This document shows, piece by piece, positions 12,644 to 22,664 of a DNA stretch of 64,000 nt. Source of the stretch: Aplidium turbinatum (Eukaryota > Chordata > Ascidiacea > Aplousobranchia > Polyclinidae); contig OU964925.1 in NCBI GenBank assembly GCA_918807975.1, positions 28,617,608 through 28,681,607 of the forward strand, in the 5' to 3' direction. The notes beneath the pieces were generated by a model. It made no database searches and had not been told where the DNA came from. It saw nothing but the letters and a program-made list of their open reading frames with translations. Position 1 is the first letter of the stretch. Every line of letters starts with the position of its first letter. A program made the translations under genes and the position numbers.

Positions 12644-13296
12644 GGTATTGTACATATATTTTGTTTCGGCTGCGTTCGATCACAAGATAAACTTTAATAA
12701 TAAAATATCGTTTAAAGAACAGATTTAAAAATGCAACGCACACAAAAATTTACAAAACGGTCAAGCTACGGACAAAAAAATGTGTTGCAATCACAATTAC
12801 TTTTCCTTTTTTTAACTAAAAATGAAAATATTTAATCCATGACAAAGCTGGAAGCAAATCGGTTTTCCTTTTGGACAAGCTAACTTCATCAGTTCAAAGA
12901 TGAGAAAGTTGCACTCTGACACACTTGGAACTATAGTGGTAACCTGAACTGTACGACAGTAAGTAACAACCAGTCATAGAGTTGCTTTTGTATATTGTTC
13001 ACACAAACCTCTCACGCTACACCATTTGGAGGTGACTTAGGTTGTGCAGTTGGAGTTTTTTCTTCCATAATTTTATTGGTTGGCACGCTTAGACCTCTCA
13101 AGACAAATTAGGCCTTTCACAAGATTGTATACCATATATACCATTGTATATAGATAGACGGAGGCCATTGATATTTTTAATCTAAACTCTTCAATTTTCT
13201 TCCGTTTGCAAGCTAGCCTACAGTTATTAGAAGAAATACGCTTTCACTTCGAGTCCATGACGGAAAATACCAATGCGCTCTAAAACCAGGGTAACA

Positions 13297-13369
13297 ATCT
13301 AGAAGCAAATCAACCGTTTTTTTACATTGATTCAAAGTAATGAAAAAAATGGTTGATTTGCTGTCTGAG
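13297..13369. repeat. palindromic MITE, core-deleted copy
   Basis: GAAGCAAATCAACCG on the left, GGTTGATTTGCTGTCTGAGA on the right, and a truncated TTACATTGATTCAA core. Confidence 0.75.
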
Positions 13370-15007
13370 AAAATGCCAAAAAATCAATACCCCTTTAAAT
13401 CTTGCAACAGCGTCATAGATAAAGAGATTAGACTCTCACGAAAGATAGATTTTGAAGCTGAAACACATGCTACCCCCAGCTCAGCCATGTTTCTCAAGTT
13501 TAGGTCTCCAAAAGCTCACAGTATGCTTTAGTGTAATTGGCTTACGTTGTCCCGTCCCCACATAATAATTACAACCAACTTTTCTTCATACGTTCATCGC
13601 GACAACATACAATGCACTGTGAATCATATACACAACAGACAGCTGGAAGCAATCTTAAGATCATTGTCTCATCGAATCAGCTGCATCCATTTATATTGCA
13701 CAGCTTCATGTGTCTTGGAGGGTTGTACCGTGGACGGTTGTACAGTACCACCGACGTCCTTTCAAGTGTCGCAAAAAAGCTGTCACCAATCGGCAAAGCA
13801 ATTAACATAAAAACGTATTCTGGAAACATCTAGCTTACGGTATTACAGGTTTCGGAAATTATTTCCCTTGCAGTTTTAACAGAACGCTTTTGCCCATCCT
13901 ATCTTTTTGGAGAACAGAACCACTTCAAAACCACTATTTTGTTTCCTTGAGCTAATAGTTTTTTTAATAAGACTCAAGAATGGCAAATCAAATTTTAAGA
14001 CAACGGAAAGTCGCACTGGATGCCTTTACTGTGAGTGATTGATAGTTTTTTATGAATCGAATGCTAGAATGCTACCAGGTTGTAGGGACCGAGAAAATAA
14101 TTGCTCTGGAATCACGTTAACTAACAACCGTGAAGAATGAGAAGTGAACGTGATGAGGTCAGACATCACCACAGATTTGCTTACACTCAGACATGTGCAA
14201 TTACGAAATAATTCAAAATCAACCAGATAAAAATAGACTGCACTTGTTTTGAGAAAAAATCCTGTTTTGTTTTTATTACGTTTAACAACGTTATATTTTA
14301 ACATTTTTTCTAGTTAGGCATAAGTGCTGCTACTGTTTTTTTAGTCTCAGATTAAAGTATTTATGTAAGCGGATGCCACAACAACAGTTGGCAGTTTCGA
14401 ACCCAGAAAATTACTGTAATCATCTCCTGGCAAAAGTTTTAAACATCCTATTTGGCTGAGACGAAACCTTCTTCTGTACCACACTATTATCAATACTTTA
14501 TGTAAACAACTTCAAAGCTTTTTTTTCTTTTAAAACCGGCTGGATATTGCAAATAACATAGAATTCCCATCTTCACTGTAATACGCATGAAACTAGCGCT
14601 GCAGTTATCGCAGGTACACACGCGTCACTTTCGTAAATCTGGGGTGGTGAAAGGATATATTACACCCTCGACCCCAGAGGCTCACAAAACAGACTGTTTA
14701 TGCGCAGAAACAGAGACGTAGCCAAACCATTATAATATTGATCTCATCGAAAATAGGTGCCAGGTGCCACCTTTGTGAGTTTGGTTTGACCGGAGAGAAT
14801 TATAGAACCCAGGTTTACGGATTCCGAGACGAGTATTCTATTTGCAATAATTTTAAGCTGATCAATAATTATGTTTTGTCTCAGATGCAGTTCTTTTAGC
14901 ATCTCTGGTTTGTCAAAATACATCCATGGAAACCTGTATCTTTTTCTTTCGTCACAATCGACCATCAATTAACCTGGAACTATCAATTAATCAAGAGCCC
15001 TGGAACG

Positions 15008-15180
15008 GCAATCGAAAGGGCGCCGGTTCGACACCGCTCAAGAGCATGCGGCTGTGTCTGTGGCAGGACACTTAAAGGCATGCCTGAAGGTGGACACGAA
15101 GATTGGCTTCCTTGCCTTCCCGTCCACTTAATCTAAATCTTCAACCACCGCGTGTAAGCCTGGATACGACAAAATTAACC
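15008..15180 (+). mobile_element. tRNA-derived SINE, family D
   Basis: The B-box-like CCGGTTCGACACC is followed by GCGGCTGTGTCTGTGGCAGG, AAGATTGGCTTCCTTGCC and GTCCACTTAATCTA. The body recurs at 42225-42330. Confidence 0.6.
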
Positions 15181-16540
15181 TCAACACTTGATTAAATTAC
15201 ATTTCATTTTCAACTATATACAGAGATGTCAAAGCTCTACATTTCACAGTGACAAGAGTCAAACTGGCAACAGAAAGAACGTGCAAGCCTAGAGCTTGCA
15301 AACACCTCATCCAATAAACTGATCTAAAACCTATTCAATTAATTAACTAAAAGCTCAAGCAAAGTCTGCCGTATTCGCGAGAAGGACTGAAAGCATGTTG
15401 CGGAATATCTGAAGAAAATAGCATTCATCTCACGAAAAAAAGTAACCCACGATAATGTTAAATCAACATGTCTCCCTGCATAACCTGACTCTTGCCTTCA
15501 AATTTTGTAAGTGGGACCGTCCAGTCGAATTAAAATGCATAAATAATTCAGGAGGTTTTCTCGAGGTCGTGATGGATCATTTAGCGATTCGTATTATTTG
15601 CGACCTCCTCTTCGAAATGCGGTGAAACCAGTCATCCAAATAATAAAGGCATTTTTTACCATTGCTTTTGTTTCAAGGTCTGCAGACGTTGAAGAGATGT
15701 AAAAAGATTGGTTTTATTACAGTGTTAAAGTGTAAAAAAATGAAAAAAAAATAGTAATCTTACTTCAAAATTTCCTCTCTAAGACATGCCATTTTGGCTG
15801 CTGCTGGTTCCTACAAAATTTCTCGAGTTTCCTCAAAGTCCAATATCATTGGCGTCGTCAAAGATTGACAAGCGGCAACCACTAATGTGGGGTACAGAAC
15901 ATTGAACGGTATTATGATGAAAGAACAACCAAATTCAGAAAATAAAATTGTAAATGAGGTAATTGTAAGAAGAAATCCAAAAAGCTCAGACCCATTATAA
16001 AAGTTAAGGATCATGAGGTCTGCTTATAATGTGATCTTCCAACAAGAATTTCGTTGATTTTGGAAAGCAGCAGATACTATTTATCGATGCAGCAATTCAA
16101 CGAATTCTGTTGCAAAGAAGGCTCGAAACTGGTTGAAAAAGTTAACTAGATTTGTTTGATAACTAGGCTAAGACTATTCCATTTTGACAACACTAAGATT
16201 ATTTTGATAAAAATAAAATCTAAAGAAAGTACACAAAAAGCTTGAAACCAAAGTAATTTTTAAATTTTGTAATCTAAAATTGCATCACCAAAATTTTCAA
16301 GCATTCAATATGATTGAACTAAGACTTTAATCCGACCCATAACGTATGTCTAAACTACGTGTCAAACTTTTAACTTTGTGTGCTGTAGCTAAAAGTAAAA
16401 CATTGTTTGCTGCAAGTGTTGAGGTAAAAAATGCTTTTGGATTCAGACGCAAAGCGCAAACTAGTATTATGTACTACGCACAGTTATCATGATTCTTGTT
16501 TATTATTATCATAGAGGATTATGATGCTACAGCAAGGACA
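15181..16540. other. gene-free stretch
   Basis: A much-diverged palindromic MITE remnant lies at about 15640-15722 (GGTCTGCAGACGTTGAAG). The minus-strand open frame at 15811-16014 is hydrophobic but has no family signature. Nothing else is recognised. Confidence 0.35.
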
Positions 16541-16544
16541 GCGG

Positions 16545-16785
16545 TGGGATGGCGAAACAGACAAGACATTAGCTTTCCAATAATGCAATCATGGTTCGAC
16601 TCCGGGCTTATACTGGTTGTTAGAAAAACATCGCTAACCTCTACCTTGGGTGGGCGTAGTTGCCGAAGAAAAGGCGGCCGAGAGAGGGAACCACTTTGCT
16701 CTCGCTAGCGTGAAGTGAAGGGAACCTTATCTTCTCATTCCCGCAGCTCAGTAACTGAGCATGGGTGGGACCACTTTGTACAGCA
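16545..16785 (+). mobile_element. tRNA-derived SINE, family C
   Basis: The head GGGATGGCGAAACAGACAAG (A-box region) is followed by ATGGTTCGACTCC (B box), GGTGGGCGTAGTTGCCG and AAAAGGCGGCCGAGAG. It matches the minus-strand copy at 18990-19236 along most of its length. Confidence 0.75.
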
Positions 16786-16884
16786 GAACATGGAAAGTAG
16801 AGAATTTGACAACTGTTTGATCTTTCGTTGCCTTCTGGCTGTCATAAAATGTCATTTTTATGGTACAGTAATATGTGAGTATTA

Positions 16885-16970
16885 CCCAGATAGCAAATCA
16901 GTCGTGTTTTACATTGATTCAACGTCTGCAGACGTTGAACCAATGCAAAACACTAACTTGCTGTCGTGGT
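16885..16970. repeat. palindromic MITE
   Basis: CCCAGATAGCAAATCAG on the left, TTGCTGTCGTGG on the right, and a central ATTGATTCAACGTCTGCAG palindrome. 86 bp. Confidence 0.85.
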
Positions 16971-17502
16971 CTTGATTGCTAACAACTTGTGCCATTCAAA
17001 TTCAAACAACGGACAGACATAAAACGTTTTCCTGCCCTCTCTTGCATTTAGAGTCTAAACAGGATTACTAAACACTCCCTCGACTGCAGCAAGCAATTTT
17101 CAGGCATGAATGCTCATTATCGGTCATTTTAATGGAGCGATGCTAATACAAACATAGGAAGTGCTCTTCATTGAGGCATTGTTTTTGCACAATGAAGTCT
17201 GCACCAATCATTCGAAATTAAATAGCACTTTCAATTGGTTCAAAAAAAGCACCTAGTGTAAGCTTTTCATGTGTGACATTCACTTCTTACGTTTAGTTCA
17301 GGGTAACTTATAAAAGGCCATATACTGTATATATTGTTTTGTGGAAAGCGTATTACAATGAATAAACTATCCTACCCCGTAGCGTAGCAAGTCAGCAAAT
17401 TATTCTTCTTTTTACAGGGTAGACAATTATCGTCCTTGCTCATCATTCACTTCATTGGCTTTAATCTTACGCCATGTTACTACCATTTGGTCTAGTTACA
17501 CT

Positions 17503-18407
17503 CAGTGATTTTCAACCGGTGTTCCGCGGAACACTGGTGTTCCGTGAAAGATCGTCAGGTGTTCCGCAAGAAATTTATTAGTTTGACTAGTGTTCCATGG
17601 AACACCGGTCGAAAATCACTCCTTTGACACAATTAATGTGCACAAATAGCTATTATTCATGGCGTTCTTTAATACAGGCCATGACAACAGCGAGCGCTTC
17701 TCGCCGGCTGAAGGCTGATGAAAGGTCACTCGCGATCGCAAAAAGCAGCGCATTTCAGGTTGAAACGAAGAAAGTTTTAATTATTGCATCATAATATCAA
17801 AAATTATTGTATTAATTATTGCATCATAATATCAAGAGAAATTTTCGTCAGCAGAAACTTAGGGTTCAGATAAAGAACAGTTAAGCAAAGGACTTGAAGG
17901 TTACTGAAGAGTTAGGTTTGCAGCAAGTGGTTATTTTATTTATGTTTGCAGCAAGTGGTTATTTTATTTAACAACTTATTGTTACTTCAACAGTGCTACA
18001 AATAGACTTGAAAACAGTACGAAAAATCATAATAATTTTTTGGGTGATGACTTCCAAGGAGTTTCCTATTGTGGCAAACAATGCTATTTTGACTTTGCTT
18101 CCATTTTCAACAACTTATCTGTGTGAGATGAGTTTTGCAAGCATGACTGCTATAAAAGTTAAAAAACGAGAAAAATTGAGAACTGTTGAGGAAGAGCTTC
18201 GCGTTTGTCTTTCTGCAATTCCTGCCCGAATATCAGCTTTGTGCTCATCCAAACAGGCCCAGATATCGCACTGAGAAAGCTGACAGCCAATAAATTGTTG
18301 TTGTGCTGTTTATATTATTGCATCATTATAAAATTTCGTTTGGTGTTCCGCAAGATTATTTTAATGCATAAACTGTTCCGTGGCTCAAAAAAGGTTGAAA
18401 AACACTG
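17503..18407 (+). mobile_element. hAT element, family 1, internally deleted, with transposase C-terminus
   Basis: Inverted ends CAGTGATTTTCAACCGG and GGTTGAAAAACACTG are flanked by AGTTACA-like duplications (about 7-8 bp). Plus-strand frame 18020-18274 reads [20 protein letters not shown], then [37 protein letters not shown] and a stop: the hAT C-terminal dimerisation region. The catalytic part is absent. Two short direct duplications lie inside (near 17790-17840 and 17925-17980). The smaller copies at 136-381 and 52775-53093 belong to the same family. Confidence 0.88.
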
Positions 18408-18985
18408 AGTTACAGGACCTTTGAGATTTTATATCAAGTGAATATTTCCGATTCTGTCCCCTCAATAAAATCAGTGATGTACTAATGTCGACAGCAGAAA
18501 CTTGGAAATGAAGCTGACTATTGCTCTCAACATCTTGTGGTAGCCTAATCAATTTGTCATATTCTCATAAAACAACAGTTTCGTCCAAAAGGAAGAAAAG
18601 AAACACGTTTCCACACACTCAATACTGAATGCACTGCATTATGCTTTAAACTAAACGTTGAGACATTGAAATACAATATTTACAAATAAACCTTATCGGC
18701 CTGAGTCGGTATAGCCTACATCAGGTGACAACTTCCTCGCAGTGAACCCTGGTAACTGATATTTATTATTATCAGACAAATGTCAACAATCTGACAGATT
18801 GCTACTGTTTGAACGCAGTCACTGTTCATGTAAATACCAAACATTATACCATGCGTCAACAAACATGTTTATTTATAAATTTATTCAATGTATGTATAAG
18901 TCAGAACTTATCACAAACCATCTATAAGCTTTATCATAGCAATTTTGCAACATTTCCAATAATTTCCTTTCAGTAAGGTGGGTCC
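18408..18985. other. gene-free stretch, nothing recognised
   Basis: AT-rich sequence between a hAT element and a SINE. No supported exon or repeat. Confidence 0.4.
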
Positions 18986-18989
18986 CATA

Positions 18990-19236
18990 CTTGATCCAAA
19001 CATCGGGTGATGAGAAGATGAGGTTTTCATTATACTAAGCCTTCGGCACTAACGAAAGTAAGGTGGCCAGTTCCTTTCTTTCGGCCGCCTCTCCTTCAGC
19101 AACTACGCCCACCCAATTTATTACACCCTGGGTAGAGGTGAGCGGTGTTTTTCAACAACCGATTGAAGTCGGGAGTCGAACCAGGATTGCATGATTGGAA
19201 AGCAAACGCCTTATCCGCTGCGCCATCACATCGCTT
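18990..19236 (-). mobile_element. tRNA-derived SINE, family C
   Basis: Read on the minus strand, the head is GATGGCGCAGCGGATAAGG, then CCTGGTTCGACTCCCGAC, with good A and B boxes. The body has GGGTGGGCGTAGTTGCTG, and the end carries ATCTTCTCATCACCC. Confidence 0.78.
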
Positions 19237-19559
19237 ATGTTTTGCGTCATCACTTCCTTTCAGTAATAATGTCAAATCGACTGTGTACAGAATAAAGCAT
19301 CAACGTAATTTTAAAAAAAAAACATAAGACAATTTGCCCAGGTATAATAAAGCTATTGAAAGGTCCTTTCTTAAAGTGTAGTGCAATGGGCCAAGACAAA
19401 CTACTTCTCAATGCCAAAATTGCTTCTTTTTAAATGAGTTAAAAAAACACCATTAACGCGGGTTGAAAGTGCAGCAAACTTGGGAAACGATCAAATTCTT
19501 CTTCGGTCAAATAAATTCCAATCAAAGAAAATCCCTTGGAGAAGCCACTTCAGAGACAC

Positions 19560-19672
19560 GATAGCGTCTTCATTTATTTCGGTTTGTTCTTTCTTACATA
19601 AAAAAGTGAGAATAAGTTGAGATGATACCGTGATTCAACATTAACTTGACAAAAATGAAATTGGTAAATCCA
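19560..19672 (+). mobile_element. SINE family B body fragment
   Basis: TTCTTTCTTACATAAAAAAG, then GAGAATAAGTTGAGATG, then a gap and TAACTTGACAAAAATGAAAT; this parallels 10090-10170 of the fuller copy. The tRNA head is missing. Confidence 0.5.
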
Positions 19673-19694
19673 ACATCATCCATTTATCCCTTCT

Positions 19695-19941
19695 TTAGTC
19701 GATGAAACGTGGCGTTTGTCCCTGATAGCGGGAGTCCCGCCAGTGTTTGCAGCCCTTTCGCCATGCTTCTCGGTTGTTGGGGTTTCCGTTCAGGTTCCTT
19801 GCACTGATGTCTAGTCTCACCAACTCTAGCCATCTCTTTTTTGGTCTTCCAATTTTCTTCCAGTGGATACAAATCTTTTTTTGCCACTACCGGAGCCTTG
19901 CGATCAGACAAACGCTCCGCGTGCCCATACCATCGCAAACA
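19695..19941 (-). mobile_element. LINE ORF2 C-terminal fragment
   Basis: The minus strand reads MRWYGHAERLSDRKAPVV, then in another frame NGNPNNREAWRKGC, WRDSRYQGQTPRFID. RW-GH near the start and the REAW-K block are typical of the region after reverse transcriptase in several non-LTR retrotransposons. One frame change separates the two parts. Short and old. Confidence 0.7.
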
Positions 19942-20979
19942 ATGGCTTATAAAAAAAACTCATCGATGCTTGCTACATCGGTAGATGGAAAAAGAAACAC
20001 TGGAAGTTAAAAAATACAATCGACAATCGTTTTGGCAGCACGTTTTAGTAAACAGGATTTCTTTCATCAAATTCATCAAACATCAAATCAAATCGAAATT
20101 TTATTCTAGATGAATTTCATATGATTCAATTTGCATATGATTGCAAGCAACGGAATGTGCAGAAAAGAGCTCGCTTCAGCACGTTTGTACAAAACACGCT
20201 TAATTTAACAAGTACATCACATCCGGATCAAACCGGTTCCAGGCAGTTAGCAAAAAAAAGGTGAAAACGACAGGAACGTGCCGCAAATAGATAAGAAACA
20301 TCAACAAACATCTTGCACTTTCCTTGTAAACAATCTCACTAACAAGCTTCCGCTTTTGCAAACGTTCAAAACGATACAAAAACGGAAACTGCTTGATGGA
20401 ATGATACTCCAATCTAAAAAATGTCAACATTCCCTTGTCTCAAAACAACCTCACCAGTACAAGAACAACTTTTGTTGTCAACAGACTCAAACTAATATCA
20501 CTGATAAAAATTAAATGACGTAGAAATGAAATTCCTCACAATATTCAATTTTATTACCCACCTCCATGGTATTGTAGGTGGGTAATACAGAGAAGCTCAA
20601 AGATTCACATTTTTGCACAATTTTCAACCACATATCTAAAACCCTACCAAAATTTGGCAAGAAGCACGAGATCGATCAAACTGGAACATCATTGTACATC
20701 GAGGGCTGTATCAGCTATGATGCCTACAGAGAGAGACATGGTATTGTACATTTATGCAGCAAACGTTCACTGTAACAAAACTTTGATGACCAGGGGGGCA
20801 ATTCTTGCCTTGGCAAGCCAACTGCAGAGTAGTAACTCTGTATACTTTTACATCAAAACCAGGCCGTTGTAATTATATCTAACAGGCCTACCTAACTTTT
20901 CAGCTACGTCACTTGTGGTAGTTTATTTCACTTCAAATCGTCTGATAATTTTGATTTATTATAAAAAACAACAACTGCA
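19942..20979. other. gene-free stretch
   Basis: A small hairpin ATTACCCACCTCCATGG...GTAGGTGGGTAAT sits at 20553-20586. Open frames at 20200-20870 on both strands have no family signature. Confidence 0.35.
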
Positions 20980-21313
20980 AATTATCGTTTCTAGCACTAG
21001 TTGCAACGTTCATCTGATGAAAGTAAAACCGAAGAAAAATAAGTTGGTGCTTCACTGACGTTTTGCGCACCATGACAATGCGCATCCTCAGAGCGAATAA
21101 GGTATAAAATAAAATTTACGAAGTTATGCACTGCAGCCTTCAACCGCTTCAACCGCACTGCAGTATATAACTTCGTAAGTTTTATTTTGTACGTTATTCG
21201 CTCTGAAGATGCGCATTGTCATGGTGCGCGAAGTGATGTAATAGATCTACTTGTCTGTCTTTGCATTCACTTTCATCTGATAAACGTTGTAACTAGTGGT
21301 AGAAACGATAATT
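20980..21313. repeat. foldback element, arms of about 150 bp
   Basis: The left arm runs from ATTATCGTTTCTAGCACTAG to ATGCACTGCAG; the right arm is its imperfect complement, ending CTAGTGGTAGAAACGATAAT. Both arms carry ATGACAATGCGCAT and its complement. The loop is only about 20 bp. No coding sequence. Confidence 0.8.
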
Positions 21314-22664
21314 GTCTTGATGAACACCTAAACTTTTCAGAATTCAACCACAAACTATGCGATATGAGACATTGAGACAAACCTTCCTTTCATAAATCCA
21401 CAGACTCAATATTTTCAAAGTTCTGCTATCCGTAGGTTAATTCCTTAATGGTAAAAACAACCTCGTATGTAGGAGAATATCAACTGCTCAAACATCTTAG
21501 CTGTCATGATCACCACTGCTCTGCCTCGGTCAGTTCTTTGGCATCCAGTTGGAAAGTATAATGAATAATCATGGAAATGAAGTGTTTTAAATGATTTTGG
21601 ATTTCCTGTACAGACAGGACACTATAAAAACCTCAGAACAAAAACTGACATGAAAAAAACGCTTTGAAAAAGAAGGGATTTGAAGAGAATCCATACCTTG
21701 GATAAAAGAAAACGAAAAAACATCAGTATTGGATCAAAGCCAATGAGATAATTATTTATCAATCCAATGGTACAGAATATTAAACCACAAAAAAAATAAT
21801 GTGAAACGTGTCACATGAAATAGATGGTCAAATGAACAAAAATTCCACAAATTTCTTAAGTAATTTGCAACGCTACTAACACCACCCATCACGTGACATG
21901 ACAAGGTTTAACAATTAACAATGTTAACGCCGCGGATGCTACGTAGCTTCGTACGTGAGAACAGGGGTGGTCAAACTACAGCGACGGGTCAGGACCTTCT
22001 TACCGATTGATCCGGGTAGCTTACTAGCTAGAAATTCAACAAAGATTACTAGCTGCAAATTAGCGAAAGCACGGAAAGAGATAACGGAAAGACATTAGCA
22101 TCAAATCTGACAATTTTTTTATATTAATGAGGCGGCATTTGAAATTTTTCTCACACCTGCGAAAGCATTTATGCAGAGATGGATCCATCTAACGCAAAAC
22201 CGATCTTTTCTTACCCAAGTCAGTAGTACATAAAAGTCAATTTTGTCATGAATTAACTTTATAAACGAGGCTGAAGCGCGACTACGTACAAATAATTCGT
22301 TTAATGAAATCGATTTTTGAGGGTTAATTTAATTTGCATTCGAAAGAGGAATCAACACAACAAAACCTTTTATGGGCTTCTTAAATGCTGAGTTAAACGT
22401 CACAACTTAGATTAGTAATCTGGATAGGGCGTATTGCTCTGAAGGGCATGAAACGTAGTTGGTTGGTGCTCTGACTGTTGGCGAGTCTACTGTTCTTCTT
22501 TCTACCACATATCCCTGAATTACTTCTTTATTTAACCAAAACTAATCCTCTTCGTGATAAAGTCTGAAATCGAGATTACTGAAAATGAAATCGAGATCAA
22601 ATAATTATGTGAAATCGAGATTACTGAAAATGTGAAATCTACAAGATCGTATCATTGCTCTAAC
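21314..22664. other. sequence after the last BCAS3 exon found
   Basis: If BCAS3 continues, this is intron. A tandem GAAATCGAGATTACTGAAAA block lies at 22568-22640. No further BCAS3 exon is recognised. Confidence 0.35.

Larger units (their letters stand above)
10746..14999. other. gene-free stretch with small repeat fragments
   Basis: Contains a SINE-D fragment (12045-12150), a hAT end (12560-12643) and a MITE (13297-13369). A minus-strand open frame at 14744-14968 (74 codons) has no recognised motif or matching splice partner. Nothing else is supported. Confidence 0.4.

Noticed and set aside
14744-14968. 74-codon minus-strand frame (DCDERKRYRFPWMYFDKPE...)
   Set aside because: Protein-like in places but no family match, no consistent splice sites and no neighbour exon.
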